Source of the DNA: Yersinia similis
GTDB lineage: Bacteria > Pseudomonadota > Gammaproteobacteria > Enterobacterales > Enterobacteriaceae
Length of the DNA: 64,000 nt
Reading direction: 5' to 3'
NCBI RefSeq assembly: GCF_001053095.1
Contig: NZ_CGBP01000005.1
Location: 62,001 to 126,000, forward strand
The translations under genes and the position numbers were made by a program. Under the pieces are notes generated by a model. The model saw only the letters and a program-made list of their open reading frames with translations. It was not told the DNA's origin and ran no database searches. Of the stretch, positions 39,994-49,600 are shown piece after piece (within the stretch, counting starts at the first letter, position 1; each line of letters opens with the position of its first letter).

Positions 39994-40365
39994 TTAGCGT
40001 TTCATCCACTGACCATTAATACCGCGCACATATTCGCCCTCCGCCGCGCGGTTTACTAATTTCTGCCCCGCCAATTTGGCGACATTCTCGGTTGAGATAT
40101 GGTTTTTTTGCGCCACTTCCTGATACTTCTCCGCTCTGGCAAGATTGATTTGCTCCACCAGCGCCAATGTTTCTGCATCTTTTTTTACTGGCGCTAAATA
40201 ACCACTCAAGGTCTCGCCCACCCGGCCTTGTTGTTTTGCCTGTTCCAAGGTCAAAGCGAACGAGTGCGGGCTGTACAGTAAACTGCTGGCCAACACCCCC
40301 CCCCCCAACGCGAGCCGGATCAAACTTTGCCGCCCATCAATCCAGCCTAAAGTATGCTTTTTCAT
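39994..40365 (-). CDS. ydbL: Periplasmic DUF1318 protein YdbL
   Basis: 123 residues. A long signal peptide ends near SFALT. The mature region is the short helical DUF1318 domain (LTLEQAKQQGRVGE to the end GINGQWMKR). In E. coli YdbL acts with YdbH and YnbE and is proposed to limit YnbE oligomerisation at the lipid-transport bridge. It ends a three-gene operon ydbH-ynbE-ydbL. The signal peptide coding region contains a run of 11 G (11 C at 40296-40306 on the plus strand), giving Gly-Gly-Gly in frame. Confidence 0.92.
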   Translation of the reverse strand: MKKHTLGWIDGRQSLIRLALGGGVLASSLLYSPHSFALTLEQAKQQGRVGETLSGYLAPVKKDAETLALVEQINLARAEKYQEVAQKNHISTENVAKLAGQKLVNRAAEGEYVRGINGQWMKR

Positions 40366-40374
40366 GATGGTTCC

Positions 40375-40569
40375 TTAGAAGAGATTGGATTGATTTTTAA
40401 GCAATGCTTCCACATCTTTATCGACCCTTATCTGGATTTCATGCTCAATCTTGACGTTCATATTAATCGTGATAGGTTTCTCTGGTGTCGCGACCTCAAG
40501 ACGGACACAACCGCTGAGCAGTAAAATACCCAGAGCCATCGCCACACGCTCCCCTGCCAAAATCTTCAT
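40375..40569 (-). CDS. ynbE: Outer-membrane lipoprotein YnbE
   Basis: 64 residues. The hydrophobic leader ends in lipobox LLSGC, giving a mature lipoprotein of about 44 residues. The short mature part (TINMNVKIEHEIQIRVDKDVE) is beta-rich, as in YnbE, which stacks on the C-terminus of YdbH to reach the outer membrane. The ATG overlaps the ydbH stop by 4 bases, and ydbL follows 9 bases later. Confidence 0.93.
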   Translation of the reverse strand: MKILAGERVAMALGILLLSGCVRLEVATPEKPITINMNVKIEHEIQIRVDKDVEALLKNQSNLF

Positions 40570-43262
40570 TCCTTCGCCCTCGTCGGTATTGGTGCTGTTG
40601 GTTGTGATGAAATACTTTGCTGTAATGAATTAGCTGGTGGTAATGAACTAGTTGGTGGTAATGAAATAGTCTGTTGCAACCACTCTTGTAAATTGTCACC
40701 AAATCGTAGGCTGCGCCAAAGTTGGAATAGGTTCTCCTGGTGCTGATAATTTAGCTCTACCGCCCGTGTGCCATTTTTCTGCGAATTCACACCATGAACT
40801 TTGGACGTTAGCGTCAACTGACCCAGATTATCCAGATCCACTTTGGCATACGATTGAGAAATCTCCATGTAACGCAACCAGTCAATCGCCGCACCCGCGG
40901 CAGTATTGCTCTCACTGATAGAATCGGTCAGATCTTTATCGAGACGTAATGTCAGCATGCCGTCATTGGCAATCCAACCATTACGCACCAGCCAGTGTGG
41001 GTTATTAAGATAAAGCGGTAATTCGCCGTTCACTTTGCCCGACATCGCAAATTGCTTCGGTTGTAATACGGTGAACAACGCGCTCAGATCAATCTCACTT
41101 AATTTGAGGACGGCGGCATCATGTTGTGGCAAACGCAGCGCAGACAAGCTCAGGTGGCCGTTCAAAATATCCATGCCGACATTGCTTAATGTTAGTGGTG
41201 CTGTTTCTGAATAAGGATAAGTCCCCTGTAAGTCAGCAGTAATATTCTGCATATCAAAGAGGTTATTCAACGAAGCGATACGTAGCATTACCGGCTCTTT
41301 AGCCCCTAACTGCCAATGATGGTTTTGTAAACGATACGACATTACAAAATCTAGCCCGCTTAATTCACCGTCCTGCAGCCACATGCCGCCATTATTTACC
41401 ACCCAATGCCCACCGGCAGTAAACCCTTGTTCACGCGCCGCAGAGAATGCGGCTTGCGCATAAAACGTGCCATCACGCAGTTTGATCCCCAGATCTTTTG
41501 AAATCAGTGGCTGGAAGACCATTAATGACTGCTTAGGCCACCAACCCTCACCACGCAAGCGCTCACCATCCCAGCGGCCACGTAACGGAATTGGCCCGAT
41601 AGACTGAGCTTGCAATTGACCTTGCCAGAGGAAACTGTCGAGATCGCGGCCATTGAATTGCAGTGATAACACTGACGGGGGTAGATAACCGCCACCATCA
41701 CTGAACTCCACTTTTTTAGCGCTCAGCTTCAAACCTGCAATAAACGCGGGGTGGTGGTTATCTCGTTGCCAGGTCAGCGGTTTCGTCAATATTAAACGTG
41801 GAGCTTCCACCTTGACCAGGCCATATTGTAAGCGATCAAACCCCGTCGACAGTTTATCCACCGTAATCAGCGTATCCCGCCAATGCCCGGTCCCACCGAC
41901 ATCCCAGCGTGCCGCTAATGGCGGCAAGTTTCCGCTCCCCCAATAACGCCATTGCCAACTGCCCTTATCTGGCCAAAACTCTTGCGCCTGACCATCCAGA
42001 TGCAGATTGACACTCCCCCAGTAGCTATCCTGAGCATCAACGATTGCCTGTAAACGCCCGGTAACACCCGCCGCGGTCACCCGGATCCCCGCCAACGGCC
42101 AACGGGCATCTTTTATCCGCAATTCCGGGGTCAAATTACCATAAGTGCGCAGCAAGGCTCCGGGGGACAATATCCACGTCGGATTCAATACTGAACCACT
42201 GAGTAAACCGGGGATCGTGGCGTTAAACACCATGGTTTCCAGATTCACTTGCCCACTTAGTTGGAATTTTAAATCACTGTTAATTAAACCCAAATTGCCC
42301 GGCCCCAGCGTCAATACAGCGTTCCCTTTGCCGTTTTTCCCCGAGGTAATCACGTTAATCCGTGCATCAATCGAGGTCTGTTCCAATCCTTGATCCCAAT
42401 CGTGTAGTGTCAGGCTCACGCCCCCCTTCAAGGGCTGTTGACCATATGGCCATTGCCACTGACCGTTAACGATCTGAATGAGATTCGCCGAGGCTTGCCA
42501 CGGTAAACGCGCTAAAGGTTGGTCATCGCCACGCTCAGTTAAGGTCAATACGCCCTGCTGTTGCTGCCAACTCAAGTTCAGTAACAAAGGCTTCGACAAA
42601 TAACTGGTGGTCAATAGCCCATCTAATGCACCTTGCTCTGGCCACTCATCCAATGACAACGGAGTTTTAATTTTACCGCTAAGCTGAAACGGTTGAGGCA
42701 TTCCGGGGACGGCAAGAGAGAATTGATGCAAGCTAAGTTGCTGTTGCTCATCCAATGTCGCAGCAAAGCTGAGCTGCTGCCCCTGATAGCGTAACGCCTG
42801 AAGAGTTTGGTTGTTGTCAGGTGATGCCAGTGTCAGCTTGCCTGCATATTGCTGCCAAGGAGTGACCAGCAGATGATTGATAGTGAGGTCAAAACGGGAC
42901 AGTTGCTGCTGCCACTGCGCCAAATCGGGTGGAGAACTATCACCGCCAGACGGTAACTGATTCAAACAGGCAGTATCCAGCACCACATCACCCGCCCCCA
43001 ACTGCCAGCGGCCTTGGTGATAGCCTATACTCAGTTGGCTGATATTAACGAGCGTACAATCCTGAGCCAAATAACGCAGTTGCTCAACACGCAACGCGCC
43101 ATTACGCCACACAGGAGAAGCGGTTAATTGCAGTTGGCTACCCGCAGGTAACCAATACCCGGCAACTCTCGGTAACCATGTCGGCAGGGTTTTCCATAAC
43201 ACGAGCAGCGACAGTGCGCTTATTAACAACAACCAGCCTACTCTTTTTGCGCATTTAGCCAT
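40566..43262 (-). CDS. ydbH: AsmA-like intermembrane phospholipid transport protein YdbH
   Basis: 898 residues. One N-terminal membrane helix (about 8-28) anchors it in the inner membrane; the rest is periplasmic and beta-rich with many short strands, as in AsmA/TamB/YhdP proteins that form a hydrophobic groove across the periplasm. In E. coli YdbH is partly redundant with YhdP and TamB for phospholipid delivery to the outer membrane. It is the first gene of ydbH-ynbE-ydbL and divergent from ldhA. The extreme C-terminus is a Ser/Pro/Gln low-complexity tail (about 25 residues), encoded by short repeats at 40570-40680. Confidence 0.93.
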   Translation of the reverse strand: MAKCAKRVGWLLLISALSLLVLWKTLPTWLPRVAGYWLPAGSQLQLTASPVWRNGALRVEQLRYLAQDCTLVNISQLSIGYHQGRWQLGAGDVVLDTACLNQLPSGGDSSPPDLAQWQQQLSRFDLTINHLLVTPWQQYAGKLTLASPDNNQTLQALRYQGQQLSFAATLDEQQQLSLHQFSLAVPGMPQPFQLSGKIKTPLSLDEWPEQGALDGLLTTSYLSKPLLLNLSWQQQQGVLTLTERGDDQPLARLPWQASANLIQIVNGQWQWPYGQQPLKGGVSLTLHDWDQGLEQTSIDARINVITSGKNGKGNAVLTLGPGNLGLINSDLKFQLSGQVNLETMVFNATIPGLLSGSVLNPTWILSPGALLRTYGNLTPELRIKDARWPLAGIRVTAAGVTGRLQAIVDAQDSYWGSVNLHLDGQAQEFWPDKGSWQWRYWGSGNLPPLAARWDVGGTGHWRDTLITVDKLSTGFDRLQYGLVKVEAPRLILTKPLTWQRDNHHPAFIAGLKLSAKKVEFSDGGGYLPPSVLSLQFNGRDLDSFLWQGQLQAQSIGPIPLRGRWDGERLRGEGWWPKQSLMVFQPLISKDLGIKLRDGTFYAQAAFSAAREQGFTAGGHWVVNNGGMWLQDGELSGLDFVMSYRLQNHHWQLGAKEPVMLRIASLNNLFDMQNITADLQGTYPYSETAPLTLSNVGMDILNGHLSLSALRLPQHDAAVLKLSEIDLSALFTVLQPKQFAMSGKVNGELPLYLNNPHWLVRNGWIANDGMLTLRLDKDLTDSISESNTAAGAAIDWLRYMEISQSYAKVDLDNLGQLTLTSKVHGVNSQKNGTRAVELNYQHQENLFQLWRSLRFGDNLQEWLQQTISLPPTSSLPPANSLQQSISSQPTAPIPTRAKE

Positions 43263-43512
43263 GACTTGCCTTGTTTTATCACCGACTTGACACTCGGTGC
43301 TTTAATCACCGCCACCTAAAAATAACCGGCCCCTACATTGCGGCAAGATACCATAATAAATAGGTGACAGTTGCCATTGAAAATGGTGATAAACACCTTA
43401 TCTCTTTAGTATTAGTAAGTTACATGAAATACAATGAACTTATCATTGCCATAAATTGTATGACTTATTGAAATATGTTAAATTTATCACAATATTTTGG
43501 CGGAGAAATACG

Positions 43513-44505
43513 ATGAAATTAGCCGTTTACAGTACCAAACAGTATGACCGTAAATACCTTGAGCTGGTCAACAAAGATTTTGGCTTTGAATTGGAATTTT
43601 TCGATTTTCTGCTTACTCCCAAAACAGCCAAAATGGCTGAGGGCTGTCAGGCGGTATGTCTCTTCGTCAATGATGATGGTTGCCGCGAAGTATTAACTGA
43701 ACTGGCGACTATCGGCGTTAAAATTCTGGCATTGCGTTGTGCTGGCTTTAATAACGTGGATCTGGAAGCGGCCAAAGAGTTGGGTATACAAGTGGTCCGA
43801 GTGCCCGCATATTCACCTGAAGCCGTCGCGGAACATACCGTTGGCATGATGTTGAGCCTTAACCGACGCATTCACCGTGCCTATCAGCGAACCCGTGATG
43901 CCAATTTCTCGCTGGAAGGCTTGATTGGTTTCAATATGCATAACCGCACCGCGGGGATTATTGGCACAGGTAAAATTGGTGTTGCCACAATGCGTATCTT
44001 GAAAGGTTTTGGTATGCGCCTACTGGCGTTTGACCCTTATCCAAGTGAGCAAGCCCTAGAGTTGGGTGCAGAATATGTTGATCTGAAGACCTTGTACGCC
44101 AAGTCTGATGTTATCTCACTGCATTGCCCTATGACACCGGAAAACCATCATTTGCTCAATAAACAGTCATTTGATCAAATGAAAGATGGCGTGATGATCA
44201 TTAATACCAGCCGTGGCGGTTTAATTGATTCAACGGCGGCGATCGATGCGTTAAAACAACAGAAAATAGGCTCCCTCGGTATGGACGTTTATGAAAATGA
44301 ACGTGATTTATTCTTTGAAGATAAATCCAATGACGTCATTCAGGATGATGTTTTCCGCCGTTTGTCCTCTTGCCATAACGTGTTATTTACCGGGCATCAG
44401 GCGTTCCTGACCGAGGAAGCACTGACCAGTATCTCTGTCACCACATTGCAGAATATTGCTCAGTTGGATAAAGGCGAATTCTGCCCAAATATCATCACCC
44501 TCTAA
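43513..44505 (+). CDS. ldhA: Fermentative D-lactate dehydrogenase
   Basis: 330 residues from ATG 43513 (GGAG upstream; an in-frame start at 43456 is poorer). A D-2-hydroxyacid dehydrogenase: the NAD motif is GIIGTGKIGVATMRIL, and the signature helices DVISLHCPMT and INTSRGGLID are intact. The catalytic Arg lies in the latter, with the later Glu, and His in GHQAFLTEEAL. It reduces pyruvate to D-lactate with NADH in fermentation. The order ydbH-ldhA-hslJ matches E. coli. Confidence 0.96.
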   Translation: MKLAVYSTKQYDRKYLELVNKDFGFELEFFDFLLTPKTAKMAEGCQAVCLFVNDDGCREVLTELATIGVKILALRCAGFNNVDLEAAKELGIQVVRVPAYSPEAVAEHTVGMMLSLNRRIHRAYQRTRDANFSLEGLIGFNMHNRTAGIIGTGKIGVATMRILKGFGMRLLAFDPYPSEQALELGAEYVDLKTLYAKSDVISLHCPMTPENHHLLNKQSFDQMKDGVMIINTSRGGLIDSTAAIDALKQQKIGSLGMDVYENERDLFFEDKSNDVIQDDVFRRLSSCHNVLFTGHQAFLTEEALTSISVTTLQNIAQLDKGEFCPNIITL

Positions 44506-44574
44506 TGTGTTAATACCTAATAGCGGATATCGAGTGTACATTCTCCCTATCCGTTGTTATGAGCAGGAGATAAT

Positions 44575-45030
44575 ATGAGAAAGATCGTTCCAGTGGCTAT
44601 TATCGGTGTACTTCTGGCAGGATGCGGCGGTATGAATCAGTCTGGGAATAATACGATGAGTCCTGTGAAAAACAGTAGCAATGTGACCGAAAGTGACTTG
44701 CTACACCATAATTTTGTATTGGTCAGCATTGATGGTAAGCCGCCGGTTAAAACACCAGGACCAAATATTGAGTTTGGTGAAAATATGCATATTGCAGGTG
44801 CGATGTGTAATCGATTTATGGGCCAAGGTGAATTAAAAAACGGCATATTGACGGCTAAGGGGCTGGCGAGTACCCGTATGCTATGCGCTGATGAACAACT
44901 CAATCAATGGGACTCACTGATCGGCGATATATTACACAGTGGCGTGAAAGTGACCTTAAATAAAGGGCAATTGACGATGAGTAATAGTACGCACACCTTA
45001 GTTTACCAACAGAAAGATTGGGTTAACTGA
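44575..45030 (+). CDS. hslJ: Heat-inducible META-domain lipoprotein HslJ
   Basis: 151 residues with lipobox LLAGC at the N-terminus. The META domain spans about 45-145: FVLVSIDGKPP, then GAMCNRFMGQG and the conserved STRMLC segment with its paired Cys. E. coli HslJ is a heat-shock-inducible outer-membrane protein linked to novobiocin resistance; the role is not defined. GGAG is 7 bases before the ATG. It follows ldhA with a 69-base gap. Confidence 0.93.
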   Translation: MRKIVPVAIIGVLLAGCGGMNQSGNNTMSPVKNSSNVTESDLLHHNFVLVSIDGKPPVKTPGPNIEFGENMHIAGAMCNRFMGQGELKNGILTAKGLASTRMLCADEQLNQWDSLIGDILHSGVKVTLNKGQLTMSNSTHTLVYQQKDWVN

Positions 45031-45083
45031 TGCTCATTGGCGCATAACATCTTAGGTGGCAGTTTTCTCATGGCTGCTGCCAG

Positions 45084-45407
45084 TTAACGCACCGGGCACG
45101 CACCGCGCAACAAAGCGCCCTCGTCGCAACGCTTACCATCCGGTAACTGGCACATGCCTACGCTACCACCATGAAGTTGCCTTGCGTTAGCCAATATCCC
45201 CCCCGCATTAATACAATTAGCTGCCGCCGAATTGGACATATTGACGTCATTGGACATATTAACATTACGATAAGCAATGGCGCTGGTAGCCTGCTGCTCG
45301 GGTTCGTAGGTTTCGCTATTATTTAACGTATTGCTATTTGAACCATTACTGCTACATGCGGCTAAAAATAGCGCCATACAGCACACTAATCCCTGAAATA
45401 TTCTCAT
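45084..45407 (-). CDS. ydbJ: DUF333 lipoprotein YdbJ
   Basis: 107 residues from ATG 45407 (GGAG 7 bases upstream). Lipobox LAAC is followed by a 50-residue Ser/Asn-rich linker. The C-terminal DUF333 domain reads ANCINAGGILANARQLHGGSVGMCQLP and ends with Cys-containing GKRCDEGALLRGACPV. In E. coli ydbJ lies between hslJ and ydbK (nifJ), the same side as here. Function is unknown; DUF333 proteins are sometimes mislabelled haemolysins. Confidence 0.85.
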   Translation of the reverse strand: MRIFQGLVCCMALFLAACSSNGSNSNTLNNSETYEPEQQATSAIAYRNVNMSNDVNMSNSAAANCINAGGILANARQLHGGSVGMCQLPDGKRCDEGALLRGACPVR

Positions 45408-45892
45408 TCTTTTGCTCCGGCAGGATGGACTCATCAATCTACAATTTATAAACCTGGTTAGTATGTAGTACATAACGCTATTTAGTACATCACGCTATTG
45501 GGAATAGATGAAGCACTACATGATAAAAATAACCCCAGTATAATACACAACTCATCCAATATTCGGGTAAGTCAGTCATTCGGATATACCATTTCGGCTA
45601 ACTTCGCGGTAGCGTCAAGGAAGAAAGGTGTAGTCATCGGTTAGAGGATCAGATATCTATAATCTGTACAAAAATAAAACGGGAACCACCATGATCACTG
45701 ATTTATGGAAGTGACGTTGTCACCGAGAAAGACGGTAAACCAGGTTTATGAAAAATTATTAGCTATTGAGGGAATACAGCAGTTAGATATTAAGTAGCGC
45801 GTTAGCAGCTCCGCGTTATCGTTCAATCAACGATAACGCGGAAAATAGAGACTTATAGCTTATTTAATAAAAAACATGCCGTTTCGCACAGA
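45408..45892. other. Intergenic region with a 13-base inverted repeat
   Basis: 485 bases. Bases 45811-45823 and 45829-45841 form perfect 13-base arms around CCGCGTTATCGTT, loop CAATC, with no T tract on either strand. A 30-codon frame at 45705-45797 has no ribosome site and is not called. Otherwise A-T-rich without recognisable genes. Confidence 0.6.
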
Positions 45893-46225
45893 TTAATGCA
45901 TTGGCGTCTTGGACAAGAGGTTAATCACCATGACACCCGAAACAATCAGTGCCATACCCACAATCGCCGCCCAATCCAACTTTTGTTGATACATAAAGGT
46001 GGCAGCGATTGAGACCAGTACAATCCCTAAACCTGACCAAATTGCATAAGCAATACCCAGCGGCATGGTTTTAACTACCTGCGAAAGCCCCCAGAAGGCA
46101 ATACCATAGCCAATCACCACAACCACTGACGGGACTAATCGAGAAAAACCATCGGACGCTTTCAGCATCGTCGTCGCAACCACTTCGGCAATAATCGCCA
46201 TAAATAAATAGACAAAACTGCTCAT
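45893..46225 (-). CDS. SMR-family multidrug exporter, EmrE-like
   Basis: 110 residues from ATG 46225, chosen because GAGAG lies 7 bases upstream; an ATG two codons earlier is possible. Four membrane helices. The essential Glu of helix 1 is present in AIIAEVVATT, and GIAYAIWSGLGIVLVS is the SMR signature in helix 3. It exchanges cationic drugs for protons as a dual-topology dimer. It resembles EmrE, with the C-terminal VINLLS end. The location upstream of nifJ is not the E. coli one. Confidence 0.9.
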   Translation of the reverse strand: MSSFVYLFMAIIAEVVATTMLKASDGFSRLVPSVVVVIGYGIAFWGLSQVVKTMPLGIAYAIWSGLGIVLVSIAATFMYQQKLDWAAIVGMALIVSGVMVINLLSKTPMH

Positions 46226-46692
46226 TATCATTCTCTCATTTCAACATAAGGGCGACATTATGCCCCCACAAAGTTAAATCTTCATTAAATTGACGTCTGC
46301 TTCACAAGCCGCTTTACAAATCAGCTAGTTGGTAAACTAATTACCTTGTAAACAAATCACCTTACAACCCTCTTTTATTGGCGGGGCCATAATCATTATG
46401 TTAAACGAAAATACGATATCGCTGTGAAGCCACCAATAGTTTACAAATTGTAATAAAGATTATCTGAAAAGATCTATATCACTGCCCTTCCCACAAATAG
46501 GCTCACCTTGCATTTTGTTGAACCGTATTTGGTGAATTCAGCCACACAAACGCGATAACTGGCAAAGAATATCCTCTGCTAAAATTTTACCATTAGCTCA
46601 AATAATAAATTAGTTCAAAGAATGTGTTAGCAATCAGAGACACCCATTACGACGTTTTCTCTGCGTGAAAAGCAATGTGAAGGTACAAATTA
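46226..46692. other. Divergent promoter region SMR gene / nifJ
   Basis: 467 A-T-rich bases holding both promoters. E. coli carries the small RNA MicC on this side of ydbK; I looked for its terminator and 5' antisense segment and did not see them. No other gene was found. Confidence 0.5.
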
Positions 46693-49600
46693 ATGATTAC
46701 GACTGACGGCAACAGCGCAGTGGCCTCTGTGGCCTACCGTGCCAGCGAAGTTATTGCTATCTACCCCATTACCCCCAGCTCTACGATGGCAGAGCAAGCC
46801 GATGCCTGGTCTGGTGATGGCAAAGTGAACATCTGGGGCGATGTACCGAGGGTGGTTGAAATGCAGTCCGAAGGGGGGGCTATCGCCACGGTTCATGGGG
46901 CATTGCAAACCGGCGCATTATCAACCTCTTTTACCTCCTCGCAGGGATTGCTATTAATGATCCCAACACTGTACAAACTGGCCGGCGAACTGACACCCTT
47001 TGTGCTTCATGTTGCCGCCCGGACAATTGCGACCCACGCATTATCCATCTTTGGTGATCATTCCGATGTGATGGCGGTACGCCAGACAGGTTGTGCCATG
47101 TTATGCGCCAGTAGCGTACAGGAGGCTCAGGATTTTGCCCTGATTTCGCAGATTTCCACCCTGAATAGCCGGATCCCGTTTATCCATTTCTTTGATGGTT
47201 TTCGCACCTCACATGAAATCAATAAAATAGATCCACTCAGTGATGAGACGTTGCGCCAGTTATTGCCTCAAGCAGGGATTAATGCGCACCGGAGCCGGGC
47301 TCTTTCGCCAGATCACCCGGTGGTACGCGGCACCTCGGCCAATCCAGATACCTATTTCCAGTCACGGGAAGCCACTAACCCTTGGTATAACAGCACCTAT
47401 CAGCATGTTGCGGATGCCATGCAGGCATTTGCTGAAGCCACAGGGCGTGAATATAAACCGTTTGAATATTACGGCCATCCACAAGCTGACCGTATCATTA
47501 TTTTAATGGGCTCCGCTATCGGTACCTGCGAAGAGGTTATTGACACCTTGCTCACCCGAGGGGAGAAAGTAGGCGTGCTGAAAGTACGCTTATTTCGCCC
47601 CTTCTCCGCGCAGCATCTGCTTGCGCTCTTGCCCGTGTCGGTCAGCAAAATTGCGGTTTTGGATCGCACCAAAGAGCCTGGCGCATTGGCTGAACCCCTG
47701 TATTTGGATGTAATGACGGCATTAGCTGAAGCTTATAGCCGTGGTGATCGTGATAGATTGCCAAAAGTCATTGGGGGACGCTATGGCTTATCCTCCAAAG
47801 AATTTGGTCCCCATTGCGTATTGGCCATTTTCAGAGAACTGTCATTAGACTTACCTCGCCCCCGGTTTACGGTTGGAATTTTTGATGATGTGACCGGCCT
47901 GTCGTTGCCCCTAAGCGACGAAAAAATTGAATCGCGCGCTACACTGGAAGCCCTATTTTATGGTCTGGGAAGTGATGGTTCAGTCTCTGCCACCAAGAAT
48001 AACATCAAGATTATCGGCAACAGCACCGCACTCTACGCTCAAGGTTATTTTGTTTACGATTCGAAGAAGGCTGGCGGCCTGACTGTCTCTCATCTACGCG
48101 TAAGCCAGACGCCGATTAACTCAGCGTATTTGGTTAGCCACGCCGATTTTGTCGGCTGCCACCAGCTACAGTTTATCGATATCTATCAAATGGCTGAACG
48201 CCTTAAACCCGGTGGGGTCTTCTTACTCAACACTCCCTTCAGTGTGGATGAGATGTGGCAACGTCTGCCACAAGACGTTCAGGCAGTATTGCATCAGCGC
48301 CATGCCCGCTTGTTTGTAATCAATGCTGCGAAAATTGCCCGTGAGTGCAAACTCGGTGCCCGTATCAATACCGTCATGCAGATGGCCTTCTTCCATCTGA
48401 CACAGATTCTGCCAACGGCCATGGCACAAGAGCAATTACGGGCTGCGATTGAACGTAGTTACAGCAATAAAGGGGCAGAAATTGTCACCCGCAACTGGCA
48501 GGCACTGGATGCAACTCTCGAAGCCTTGATTGAAATCCCACTACAACCTATTAATGAAAACAGCCCTGTACGCCCACCGATTGTTTCAGACCAAGCGCCC
48601 AATTTCGTTAAAACCGTTACGGCCACCATGCTGGCAGGCTTGGGTGATACGCTGCCAGTATCGGCCTTCCCGCCCGATGGCACCTGGCCTGTCGGTACTA
48701 CTCAGTGGGAAAAACGCAATATTGCAGAAAACATTCCCATCTGGCAGCCAGACCTTTGTACACAATGCAATCACTGTGTCGCGGCCTGCCCACACTCGGC
48801 TATCCGTGCCAAAGTGGTACAACCCGAGGCCATGGCCGGTGCACCAGACAGCTTACAGTCACTGGATGTCAAAGCCCGTGATATGCGCGGGCAGAAATAT
48901 GTCTTGCAAGTGGCACCCGAAGATTGTACTGGCTGCAACTTGTGTTATGAAGTCTGCCCTGCCAAGGATCGCCAACATCCAGAAATCAAAGCGATTAACA
49001 TGTGGCCGCGTCTGGAACACCGGGCGGCAGAAAAAGCACATTATGACTTCTTCCTCAAACTGCCTGAAATCGATAAAACGCAAATGGAACGTATTGATAT
49101 CCGGACTTCACAATTGATTTCACCGCTGTTTGAATATTCCGGGGCCTGTTCTGGTTGTGGTGAAACACCGTATATCAAATTGCTGACCCAGTTGTATGGC
49201 GATCGTCTGCTCATTGCCAATGCCACCGGTTGCTCTTCGATCTATGGCGGTAACCTGCCTACCACGCCGTACACCACCAATGCCGATGGTCGTGGGCCTG
49301 CATGGGCAAACTCATTGTTCGAAGATAATGCTGAGTTTGGTTTAGGCTTTCGCCTAACCGTCGATCAGCATCACAAGCGTGTTACTCGACTGATCCAACA
49401 GTTAGCACCTCAACTACCGAATGAGTTGGTAAATCAACTCATCAATCAGGAGCCCCCCCCGGAAGAGCGACGTCGGCAAGTCTCACAATTGCGCCAGTTG
49501 TTACGTGAGATACCAGGCAATGATGCGCAACAGTTGGCGACAGACGCCGACTATCTGGTGGATAAATCTATCTGGCTTATCGGCGGTGATGGCTGGGCAT

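Noticed and set aside
45705..45797. 30-codon frame starting MEVTLSPRKTV
   Set aside because: No ribosome site, a stop just upstream, and no family recognised; possibly a gene remnant but not supportable.
46226..46692. Possible MicC small RNA upstream of nifJ, by analogy with E. coli
   Set aside because: The expected 5' antisense segment and GC-rich terminator are not present, and ompN is not adjacent.
48530..49117. 195-codon open frame inside nifJ, same strand but another phase
   Set aside because: It is a shadow of nifJ, whose ferredoxin motifs in the main frame are intact; it has no ribosome site or recognisable domain.
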